Shown here: positions 31,932 through 39,829 of the stretch, piece after piece
Numbering within the stretch: position 1 is the first letter of the stretch
Layout of the letters: each line of letters opens with the position of its first letter
Assembly: GCF_001641335.1 (NCBI RefSeq)
Contig: NZ_LVEM01000003.1
Location: 307,209-371,208 of the forward strand
DNA length: 64,000 nucleotides
Reading direction: 5' to 3'
Source: Bradyrhizobium stylosanthis
GTDB lineage: Bacteria > Pseudomonadota > Alphaproteobacteria > Rhizobiales > Xanthobacteraceae
Made by a program: the position numbers and the translations under genes
Notes under the pieces: generated by a model
Told to the model about the DNA's origin: nothing
The model's database searches: none
The model's input: only the letters and a program-made list of their open reading frames with translations

Positions 31932-32816
31932 ATGCCACGCCCCAATCTCGCGACCCAGATGACAGCCCGGATTCTCGACTACATCCGCGCCAACGGCTTG
32001 CAGGCCGAACAGCACCTGCCGAGCCAGACGCTCGCGGATGCGTTGCGGGTGTCGCGCGCACCGATCAACGCAGCGCTCCAGATCCTCGAAGACATGAACG
32101 TGGTGCGCTCCGAACCCAATCGCGGCTTCTTCCTGGTCAAGGGCGCCGGCGAGCTTCCCGATCTGCCCGATGCCGAGGACACCGAGCCCGAACGCGAGGA
32201 TGAATGGTATTTCGCGATCGCCGAGGATCGCCTTGCGGGCAAGCTTCCGGACAAGGTCAGCGAGAACGAGCTGATGCGCCGCTACGGCCTCTCGCGCACG
32301 CGCCTTCTGAAGATTCTCACGAAAATCGCCGATGAAGGCTGGATCGAACGCCTGCCGGGCAACGGCTGGGCGTTCGGCCCGCTGCTCACCTCGCGCGAGA
32401 GCTATCAGCAGGGCTATCAACTGCGCGTCGCGCTTGAGCCGCAAGCCTTGCTGCTGCCGAGCTTCGAGATCGATCTTGCGGCCTTCGCCGCCGCACGGGA
32501 ACAGCAGCAATGGCTGCTCGATGGCGCCTACAAGCGCGCATCGCGCTCGGAGGTTTTTGCCGCCAATGCCGAGTTCCACGAGATGCTGGTCGGCTGCGCG
32601 CGCAATCCGTTCTTTCTCGACGCGGTCAAGCGCGTGAACCGGCTGCGCCGGCTGGTGGAGTATCGCATCACGGTGGACCGCAGCCGCCTGCCGATCCAGT
32701 GCCGCGAGCACATCAACATCCTGACTTTGCTGGAAAAAGGCCTGCGGCAGGAGGCATCCGACTTCCTCCGCGTTCACATCGAGGGCGCCGGCCTGATCAA
32801 GGTCCCCAAGGTCTGA
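31932..32816 (+). CDS. GntR/FCD-type regulator with two winged-helix domains
   Basis: 294 residues. Winged helix 1 is residues 5-70 ('LPSQTLADALRVSRAPINAA', 'NVVRSEPNRGFFLV'). An acidic linker (about 75-95) separates it from winged helix 2 (about 96-155, 'VSENELMRRYGLSRTRLLKI', 'GWIERLPGNGWAF'). A helical FCD-type effector domain follows (about 160-294, with His in 'FHEMLVG' and 'CREHINIL'). Most GntR proteins have one HTH; the tandem arrangement is unusual. It probably senses a carboxylate and controls the divergent lactonase and the MFS-acnA genes. Confidence 0.85.
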   Translation: MPRPNLATQMTARILDYIRANGLQAEQHLPSQTLADALRVSRAPINAALQILEDMNVVRSEPNRGFFLVKGAGELPDLPDAEDTEPEREDEWYFAIAEDRLAGKLPDKVSENELMRRYGLSRTRLLKILTKIADEGWIERLPGNGWAFGPLLTSRESYQQGYQLRVALEPQALLLPSFEIDLAAFAAAREQQQWLLDGAYKRASRSEVFAANAEFHEMLVGCARNPFFLDAVKRVNRLRRLVEYRITVDRSRLPIQCREHINILTLLEKGLRQEASDFLRVHIEGAGLIKVPKV

Positions 32817-32831
32817 TTCTGACGGTATTGT

Positions 32832-32848
32832 ATTTTATATTATAAAAT
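32832..32848. promoter_or_regulatory. GntR operator-like palindrome B
   Basis: ATTTTATATTATAAAAT is a perfect 17-bp palindrome (8-bp arms around one T) between gntR and the MFS gene, about 77 bases ahead of the MFS start. Its core shares TTTTA-N5-TAAAA with site A. Its AT content is far outside the local GC average. Confidence 0.6.
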
Positions 32849-32924
32849 GCATAATTGCCTGCAAGGCGCCCGCCTGCAGGGGAAGGTCGGCGTTGTCAGA
32901 CAAGCCCCCAACGGGAGCGCGCCA

Positions 32925-34244
32925 ATGTCCGCCAGCACAGCGACCATCGAGCAATCCACCATGCGCAAAGTGCTTTGGCGCATCGTGCCCTATTGCTTCG
33001 GCCTCTACGTCATTTCCTATCTCGACCGCGCCAATATCGGCTATGCGGCGCTGCAGATGAACAAGGAGCTCGCGTTGACGAGCGAAGCCTTCGGCTTCGC
33101 CGCCGGCATCTTCTTCATCGGCTATTTCCTGTTTGAGGTGCCGAGCAACGTTGCGCTCAACAAATACGGCGCCCGCATCTGGATCTCCCGCATCCTGATC
33201 AGCTGGGGCATCGTCGCGACCGCAACCGCTTTCGTGCAGAGCGCGACACAGCTCTACATCCTGCGCTTCCTGCTCGGCGTCGCGGAAGCCGGCTTCTTCC
33301 CCGGCATCATCATCTATCTGACCTACTGGTTCCGCGCCAAGGAGCAGGCCACGACCGTGGCCCTGTTCACCGCCGCCATTCCGGTCTCCTACCTGATCGG
33401 CGCCCCCCTGAGCACCTGGATCATGGACCACGTCGGAGGCTTCGGTCTCAGCGGCTGGCGCTGGATGCTGCTGCTCGAGGGCGGTCCCGCCATCATCGCC
33501 GGCATCCTCAACTACTTCATCATGACGGATCGCCCCGAGCAGGCGAAATGGCTCACGCCGCAGGAGCGCGACTGGCTGACGGACGAGCTGCGCAAGGACC
33601 AGGCCGGCCGGCGCAACGTACAGCATCTCGGAATCATCGCCGCCATCACCAATCCGAAAGTGCTGTTCCTGTCGGTGATCTATTTCATCTACCAGGTCGG
33701 CAATCTCGGCATCGGATTGTGGATGCCGCAGATCATCAAGGGCTTGTCGTCGTCGCTGACGAATTTCGAGGTCGGGCTGATCGCCATGCTGCCCTACGCC
33801 TTCGCCACCGTGGTCATGGTGCTGTGGTCGCGCAACTCCGATCGCACCGGCGAGCGGCAGAAGCATTCGGCGATCCCGCTGCTCTGGGGCGCGGTCGCGC
33901 TCGGGCTCACCGGCCTCGTGGTCCAGCCTGCCATCGCCATGACCCTGATCTCGCTATCGCTCGCGGGCATCTACGCCTTCAAGTCGCCGTTCTGGTCCTT
34001 GCCCGGCCTGTTCCTGACGCGCTCGACGGCGGCGGTGTCGATCGCGGCGATCAACTCGATCGGCAATCTCGGCGGCTTCGTCGGTCCCTATGCCATCGGC
34101 GCCATCAAGGACTGGACCGGCAGCACCTATGGCGGGCTACTGTTCCTCAGCGGACTGCTGTTCGTGTCGTTCCTGATGACCTGGTTTGCCAGGATGGAGA
34201 ATGCGGACGAGGCAAAGACGCAGCCAGCCGAGCAACATGCTTGA
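32925..34244 (+). CDS. MFS transporter, anion:cation symporter (ACS) type
   Basis: 439 residues with 12 membrane spans. 'YVISYLDRANIGYAALQMNK' in span 1, 'FFPGIIIYLTYWF' in span 4 and a central hydrophilic loop (about 195-230) are typical of the ACS family (hexuronate, tartrate, phthalate and similar carboxylates). The aconitase gene follows 21 bases after its stop, so the substrate is probably a carboxylate processed by that enzyme. Expression is likely controlled by palindrome B. Confidence 0.88.
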   Translation: MSASTATIEQSTMRKVLWRIVPYCFGLYVISYLDRANIGYAALQMNKELALTSEAFGFAAGIFFIGYFLFEVPSNVALNKYGARIWISRILISWGIVATATAFVQSATQLYILRFLLGVAEAGFFPGIIIYLTYWFRAKEQATTVALFTAAIPVSYLIGAPLSTWIMDHVGGFGLSGWRWMLLLEGGPAIIAGILNYFIMTDRPEQAKWLTPQERDWLTDELRKDQAGRRNVQHLGIIAAITNPKVLFLSVIYFIYQVGNLGIGLWMPQIIKGLSSSLTNFEVGLIAMLPYAFATVVMVLWSRNSDRTGERQKHSAIPLLWGAVALGLTGLVVQPAIAMTLISLSLAGIYAFKSPFWSLPGLFLTRSTAAVSIAAINSIGNLGGFVGPYAIGAIKDWTGSTYGGLLFLSGLLFVSFLMTWFARMENADEAKTQPAEQHA

Positions 34245-34265
34245 CGTCGCAGCCAGGATGAAACG

Positions 34266-36926
34266 ATGACCGCCTTCGCAACCCTCGTCAGCAGATCGCA
34301 GACCTACCGCATCGCCGACATCACGTCCGTGGCGGGCGAGAGCCTTTCCCGCCTGCCCATGATCCTGCGCATCCTGCTCGAAAACGTGCTGCGCAACGGC
34401 GGCGACGAGCAGGATCAATCGGCCGCCGCCATCCTCGGTTGGCTCGCCGAAGGTCGCAGTGACCGCGAGATCGCGTTCCAGCCCTCGCGCGTTCTCATGC
34501 ACGACACCACCTGCGGCCCCGCGCTGGTCGACATCGCGGGACTGCGCGCCTCGCTTGCCGAGGCTGGCGGCGACCCCAACCGCCTCAATCCGGTCCTTCC
34601 CGTCGACGTCTCGACCGACCACTCCCTCGGCGTCGACGTGTTCGCGCGTCCGGATGCGATGCGGCTGAACATGGCGCACGAGCTCAAGCGCAATGGCGAG
34701 CGCTATCGCTTCATGAAATGGGCAAGCCAGGCGCTCGACGGCGTGCGCGTGCATCCGCCGGGCACCGGCATCATGCACACCCTCAACCTCGAGCGTCTCG
34801 CCAGCGTCGTGGCGACCACGACACGCGACGGCCAGCTGTGGGCCATACCCGACACGCTGATCGGCACCGACAGCCACACGCCCATGATCAACGGCATCGG
34901 TGTGCTCGCCTGGGGCGTCGGTGGGCTCGAGGCCGAAAGCGTGATGTTCGGCATGCCCGTGACGATGCGGGTCCCCGAGATCGTCGGCGTCCGCCTGACG
35001 GGACGCTTACGCGAGGGCGTGCTGGCCACCGATCTCGCATTGACCGTCACCGAGCGCCTGCGCCGGATCGATCTTGCCGATCGCTTCGTCGAGTTCTTCG
35101 GACCTGGTGTCGCCGCGCTCTCGGCCGGAGATCGTTCCGTCGTCGCCAACATGACACCGGAGTTCGGCGGCAATTCCGGCTACTTCCCGATCGACGGCCG
35201 GACGCTCGACTATCTCGGGCAAACCGGCCGGTCGCGCGAGCAGCTCGCGCTGGTCGAGGCCTATGCACGCCGCCAACAGCTCTGGTTCGATCCGGCCGCC
35301 GAGCCCCGCTACACCGAGACGATCACCATCAACCTCGACGAGGTCGAGGTGAGCCTTGCCGGCCCATGCCGCCCGCAGGACCGTATCGCCGCCGGCAGGA
35401 CAGCCGAGACGCTCGGCCTGGAGCGCGCGGCTCCAGCCGCGGACACAGGTCGCGGGAGCCCGCCGGCCGACGGCGCGGTTGCGATCGCCGCGATCACGAG
35501 TTGCACCAACACGTCCGACGCGCGTCTTCTGATCGCCTCGGGCCTCCTCGCCCGCAAGGCGCGCCGGCGCGGGCTCAAGCCGCCTGCCTGGGTCAAGACC
35601 TCGCTCGCGCCGGGCTCGCCGACGGCCGAGCGCTATTTGCAGCGCGCCGGTCTGCTGGAAGATCTCGAAGCGCTGGGCTTCGGCATCGTGGGCTATGGCT
35701 GCACGACCTGCATCGGCAATTCGGGACCGCTGGCGCCGGCCATGGCAAGCGCGGTCGCTGCCAAGCAGGCGACGCCCGTGGCCGTGCTGTCGGGCAACCG
35801 CAACTTTCCCGGCCGCGTGCATTCGCAGATCGAACTTGCCTTTCTCGCTTCGCCTCCGCTCGTCATCGCCTTCGCACTGGCCGGCGACGTCAACCGCAAC
35901 ATCCTGCAAGATCCGATCGCGCGCGACGGCGCCGGAGCGGAGGTGCGCCTTGCCGATCTCTGGCCAACCGGTCCCGAGATCGATGCGGCGCTGGCCCGCG
36001 CCCATGAAGCAAGCGATGTCGGCAGCGCCTATGACGCCGCCGAAGCGAGCGCCGACTGGGCCGCCTTCGAGGCGCCCGGCACCGCGCTGTTTCCCTGGGA
36101 CGACGCCTCCACCTACATTCGCCGTCCGCCCTTTGCGGATTTCGGCCATGGCACGCGTCTCGGCCACTTTGCGGCAACGCCACTGCTCGTGCTTGGCGAC
36201 GACATCACAACGGACCACATCTCCCCGGCGGGCGCGATCGGAGCGAACAGCGAGGCGGCCCGCTATCTCGTCGCACGCGGCGAGGATCCGCAAGACCTCA
36301 ATGTCTTCGCCTCGCGCCGCGGCAATTGGGAGGTGATGCTGCGCGGGCTCTTCACCAACAAGAGCGTGCGCAACCTGCTCGATCCCGACCTGCCGCCCGG
36401 GCACACGATCCTTGCGAGCTCGGGCGAGCGCCTGCCGCTTCGTCTGGCGGCGGACCGCTATGCGCAGGACGGACGGTCCGTGGTCATCGTGGCCGGCGAA
36501 CGCTACGGCATGGGCTCCTCGCGCGATTGGGCCGCGAAGGGCGTCGCCCTGCTCGGGGCGCGCGCCGTGCTGGCGCTGAGCTTCGAGCGCATTCATCGCT
36601 CCAATCTGATCGGCATGGGCATTCTGCCGCTGCGTCTTCCCGCGAACCACGGGCCGCAAGCGCTTGGGCTGAGGCCGGACGACAGGCTAGAGATCGACGC
36701 AACCGTCGAAGCGCTCGCGCCGCGCGCCGCGGTCGCCGTTCGCATCCTGCGGGACGGCGCCGAGATCGACCGCTTCACGGCGACCGCAGCGGTGGAGACC
36801 AACCTGGAATGCGAGATCCTGCGCGTCGGCGGACTGCTGCCGCTGATCCTGCAGCGAAATTCGACTGAAGCGGCCGGTGAGGCCCGCAGGCCGGCTTCCT
36901 TACGGCCTGTCGCCGCACCGCTTTGA
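34266..36926 (+). CDS. aconitase-family hydratase (AcnA type), catabolic paralogue
   Basis: 886 residues, the length of AcnA/IRP-type aconitases. All three cluster Cys are present ('ITSCTNTS' and 'GCTTCIGNSG'), as are the catalytic 'DTLIGTDSHTPM', the 'GSSRDWAAKG' swivel-domain loop with active Arg, and 'ITTDHISPAGAI'. The enzyme isomerises or hydrates a tricarboxylate through a [4Fe-4S] cluster. Its place behind a GntR gene and MFS carrier, and next to a lactonase, argues for a dedicated catabolic role (for example trans-aconitate, homocitrate or a hydroxycitrate-like acid) rather than the TCA cycle. Confidence 0.85.
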   Translation: MTAFATLVSRSQTYRIADITSVAGESLSRLPMILRILLENVLRNGGDEQDQSAAAILGWLAEGRSDREIAFQPSRVLMHDTTCGPALVDIAGLRASLAEAGGDPNRLNPVLPVDVSTDHSLGVDVFARPDAMRLNMAHELKRNGERYRFMKWASQALDGVRVHPPGTGIMHTLNLERLASVVATTTRDGQLWAIPDTLIGTDSHTPMINGIGVLAWGVGGLEAESVMFGMPVTMRVPEIVGVRLTGRLREGVLATDLALTVTERLRRIDLADRFVEFFGPGVAALSAGDRSVVANMTPEFGGNSGYFPIDGRTLDYLGQTGRSREQLALVEAYARRQQLWFDPAAEPRYTETITINLDEVEVSLAGPCRPQDRIAAGRTAETLGLERAAPAADTGRGSPPADGAVAIAAITSCTNTSDARLLIASGLLARKARRRGLKPPAWVKTSLAPGSPTAERYLQRAGLLEDLEALGFGIVGYGCTTCIGNSGPLAPAMASAVAAKQATPVAVLSGNRNFPGRVHSQIELAFLASPPLVIAFALAGDVNRNILQDPIARDGAGAEVRLADLWPTGPEIDAALARAHEASDVGSAYDAAEASADWAAFEAPGTALFPWDDASTYIRRPPFADFGHGTRLGHFAATPLLVLGDDITTDHISPAGAIGANSEAARYLVARGEDPQDLNVFASRRGNWEVMLRGLFTNKSVRNLLDPDLPPGHTILASSGERLPLRLAADRYAQDGRSVVIVAGERYGMGSSRDWAAKGVALLGARAVLALSFERIHRSNLIGMGILPLRLPANHGPQALGLRPDDRLEIDATVEALAPRAAVAVRILRDGAEIDRFTATAAVETNLECEILRVGGLLPLILQRNSTEAAGEARRPASLRPVAAPL

Positions 36927-36974
36927 GCCACTGAGGGGCAAACTCCCGGTTTCCAGGGGGTAACCGCGACATTC

Positions 36975-36990
36975 TGGCACGGTTGTTGCT
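36975..36990 (+). promoter_or_regulatory. sigma-54 promoter of dctA, perfect consensus
   Basis: TGGCACGGTTGTTGCT matches TGGCACG-N4-TTGCW at every fixed base, with GG and GC exactly 10 bases apart. The -12 element ends 47 bases before the dctA ATG. The acnA stop is only 48 bases upstream, so any activator (DctD-like) sites must overlap the end of acnA. Confidence 0.85.
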
Positions 36991-37035
36991 CCCTTTTTGG
37001 ACGACGGAAGCGTCGTCCGAAACGGGGGAGTTCTC

Positions 37036-38355
37036 ATGTCGACCATTGCCGCGGCCCCGGCCGCCGAGTCCAAGCCGCTCTACACCTCGCTGTTCGTCCA
37101 GGTCCTGGCCGCGCTCGTGCTTGGCGTCATCCTGGGGATGGCCGTCCCGGATTTCGCCATCGGCCTCAAGATTCTCAGCGACGCCTTCCTGAAGCTGATC
37201 TCGATGATCGTGGCGCCGATCGTGTTCTGCGTCGTCGTTCACGGTATTGCCGGTGCCGGCGACCTCAAGAAGGTCGGCCGCGTCGGCGTCAAGGCGCTGG
37301 TCTATTTCGAGGTCATGACGACCGTGGCGCTCGTGGTCGGCCTTCTGCTCGCTTATCTCTTCGGCCCCGGCCACGGCATGAACATCGATCCGTCGACGCT
37401 GGACGCCAAGGCGCTCAACACCTACGCCGACAACGCCCACAAGCTGTCCGGCGGCGGCATCGGCGCCTTCCTGATGAACGTAATTCCGACCACCTCCTTC
37501 GACGCGCTGTCGCGCAACGATGTGCTCCAGGTGCTGTTCTTCGCGGTTCTGTTCGGCGTCGGCCTTGCCCTCGTCGGCGGCGAGAAGGGCGCGCTGGTCA
37601 CCAACATGATCGACGCGGCCTCCACGGTGCTGTTCCGTGTCATGGGGCTCATTGTACGCGTCGCACCGCTCGGCGTGCTCGGCGCAGTCGCCTACACCGT
37701 CGGCAAATACGGCGTTGGCTCGCTGAAGCAGCTCGTCTCGCTGGTAATGCTGTTCTACGTCTCGGTCGGCATCTTCGTGCTGGGCGTGCTCGGCGGCGTG
37801 ATGGCGCTCGCCGGAATCAACATCCTCAAATTCCTCGCTTACCTGCGCGAGGAGCTGATGATCGTGCTCGCGACCGCCTCGTCGGACGCGGTGCTGCCGC
37901 AGATCATGAAGAAGCTGGAGCGCATGGGCGTGAAGGATTCCGTGGTCGGGCTCGTCATCCCGACCGGCTATTCCTTCAACCTCGACGCCTTCTCGATCTA
38001 CCTCACGCTCGCCGTCGTGTTCATCGCGCAGGCGACCAACACGCCGCTGTCCTTCGGCGATTTGCTGCTGGTGCTCGGCGTCTCCCTGATCACGTCGAAG
38101 GGCGCGCACGGTGTTCCGGGTTCAGCCATCGTGATCCTGGCCGCGACATTGAACGCGGTACCGAGCATCCCCGCGATCGGTCTCGTGCTGGTGCTGTCGG
38201 TCGACTGGTTCATCGGCATGGCCCGCGCGCTCGGCAATCTCGTCGGCAACTGCGTGGCGACGGTCGTCGTGGCGGCCTGGGAAGGCGATCTCGACCGCGC
38301 CAAGGCGGCCAAGGTTCTCGAGGGCGGTGAGCTCGTGGATGTGACCGCGGGATAA
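37036..38355 (+). CDS. dctA: dicarboxylate:cation symporter (DctA family)
   Basis: 439 residues with about eight spans plus two re-entrant loops. Features are 'MIVAPIVFCVVVHGIA' in span 3, 'LATASSDAVLPQI' in hairpin 1, 'IPTGYSFNLDAFSIYLTLA' in span 7 and 'LITSKGAHGVPGSAIVILA' in hairpin 2. Classical DctA reads NLDGTSIY in span 7; this one reads NLDAFSIY, so substrate or cation use may differ. It imports C4-dicarboxylates (succinate, malate, fumarate) or related acids. A perfect sigma-54 promoter drives it. A GGGGGAG ribosome-binding site precedes the ATG. Confidence 0.9.
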   Translation: MSTIAAAPAAESKPLYTSLFVQVLAALVLGVILGMAVPDFAIGLKILSDAFLKLISMIVAPIVFCVVVHGIAGAGDLKKVGRVGVKALVYFEVMTTVALVVGLLLAYLFGPGHGMNIDPSTLDAKALNTYADNAHKLSGGGIGAFLMNVIPTTSFDALSRNDVLQVLFFAVLFGVGLALVGGEKGALVTNMIDAASTVLFRVMGLIVRVAPLGVLGAVAYTVGKYGVGSLKQLVSLVMLFYVSVGIFVLGVLGGVMALAGINILKFLAYLREELMIVLATASSDAVLPQIMKKLERMGVKDSVVGLVIPTGYSFNLDAFSIYLTLAVVFIAQATNTPLSFGDLLLVLGVSLITSKGAHGVPGSAIVILAATLNAVPSIPAIGLVLVLSVDWFIGMARALGNLVGNCVATVVVAAWEGDLDRAKAAKVLEGGELVDVTAG

Positions 38356-38361
38356 GGTCGA

Positions 38362-39753
38362 TCAATCATTCCACTGGAGGAGCGGCGTTCCATACGCCCT
38401 CCTCCAGACCGACAGGAAACGCGGAAACCAGGAATGCGCCACCGCGCCCTTGTAGGCCCAGGTGCGATATTTCAGGCCCTGCTCCGAGATCAACTCCTGA
38501 TACCCGCCGTGGACCTCGGTCGCGGTGCGGATGTCCTTTAGAATCCCCTGCGCATAGACCCGGTAGGTGTCGCTCCCCGAGGCTTCGTCGAAGTCCAGCA
38601 TGCGATCCGCGAACTCGACGTTGAACGTCGGCCAGGACGAACGTCCCTGGTAGGCCGGCGCCGCGATCTTGTGGATCATCTTGTTGCGCGGATTGTCCGT
38701 CGAGACGAAGAAATGGAACGTGCTGGGGATGCGGAAGCGCGGCTCGGCGATGATCAGATCCGTCGTCGCCGCGAACAGCGCGCGCTCGCCGGCATCGCTC
38801 ATGTCCCAGAAGCCGCGATGCACGCTGACGAAATCCAGCGCGACCAGGGACACCGGCGGGCCCGCCGGGCCGTCGAGCGAATGCCTGACATAGCCTTCCT
38901 TGCCGAACAGGCGGAGCAGGTCCCTCTTGTACTGCGCGAGGTCGCGCCCGAGCAGCCGCTTCAGCTCGCTCTCGTCGACTACCCCGAGCTGCACGCCCCA
39001 CACGAAGGTCGTGTAGACGCAGGCATTGGTGACGAAACGCCGGCGCTCGGCCCGCGTGTCCGTTGCCGCCGAGCGGGGCCCACTGGCGTCGCACAGCAAA
39101 TATCCGACACCATAGGCCTCGAACGATTCGAGTTCGCTCGCAAGCTTCAGGATCGCCCGCTTCAGATCGGCGCCGTATTCGGCCAGCAGCAGGCGGCCGG
39201 CATGCGCGCATTGCGACATCGCCAGATAGGACGACGCCCGCTCCTCGGCCGAGAGCATCTGCTGGAGGCCGGCGATAATGCCGAGCAGCGTGTCCGAGGG
39301 GCGCGAGAAATAGTTCACGCCGAGATACCGGCCGCGTCCCGCCGGGACGATGGTCGTCGTGACGACGTCGGCGCGAACCGCCTCCAGCAGCAGGCGCACG
39401 CTTTTTTCGAGCAGGCGCGCCCGGCGCACCGCGTCCTGCGAGTCCATGATGGTCTCAGGGTCGAGAACATCAGGGTAGAACCAGGCGAAGTCGCGCGGGT
39501 AGTAGGCCGAGGCGTGCGGCGCGCCGGTGACGAGGAACGCCTCGGTCACCGAAAAGGCGCTGTCCATCGAGTGCCGGTAGAGGTCGGCGATCGCCGACAG
39601 CGAATGGGGCGACTGTCTCAGGAACCTGTCGCCGAGAAAGTTGACCGCCTGCAGTGCATTGGCGACGAAGGTCGCAGCCATGCCCTGGTAAAACCGATTT
39701 CCGTGGCGTGATGGCAAGGAAATTTCGCCGCTCATATGCGCTTGGTGTCTCAT
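38362..39753 (-). CDS. conserved hypothetical protein, possible alpha/alpha-toroid enzyme
   Basis: 463 residues, no signal peptide. It is rich in alternating helices with conserved-looking aromatic/acidic loops: 'YYPRDFAWFYPDVLDPET', 'GRGRYLGVNYFSRPSDTLLG', 'DFVSVHRGFWDMSDAGE', 'TDNPRNKMIHKIAAPAYQGR' and a C-terminal 'YRTWAYKGAVAHSWFPRFLS'. The pattern resembles six-hairpin (alpha/alpha)6 glycosidase folds such as GH15-like proteins, with possible catalytic acids, but I cannot name a family. It ends six bases from the dctA stop, tail to tail. An ATG at 39735 is an alternative start. Confidence 0.65.
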   Translation of the reverse strand: MRHQAHMSGEISLPSRHGNRFYQGMAATFVANALQAVNFLGDRFLRQSPHSLSAIADLYRHSMDSAFSVTEAFLVTGAPHASAYYPRDFAWFYPDVLDPETIMDSQDAVRRARLLEKSVRLLLEAVRADVVTTTIVPAGRGRYLGVNYFSRPSDTLLGIIAGLQQMLSAEERASSYLAMSQCAHAGRLLLAEYGADLKRAILKLASELESFEAYGVGYLLCDASGPRSAATDTRAERRRFVTNACVYTTFVWGVQLGVVDESELKRLLGRDLAQYKRDLLRLFGKEGYVRHSLDGPAGPPVSLVALDFVSVHRGFWDMSDAGERALFAATTDLIIAEPRFRIPSTFHFFVSTDNPRNKMIHKIAAPAYQGRSSWPTFNVEFADRMLDFDEASGSDTYRVYAQGILKDIRTATEVHGGYQELISEQGLKYRTWAYKGAVAHSWFPRFLSVWRRAYGTPLLQWND

Positions 39754-39829
39754 GATCCCGGCGATGGCCGGTCATCACTCCAATCGTGACCGATTCGTGT
39801 CTCACCCCGATGACGTTCGGCCCCGGCAC

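Noticed and set aside
35007..36659. 550-residue minus-strand open frame
   Set aside because: Antisense shadow of the aconitase gene.
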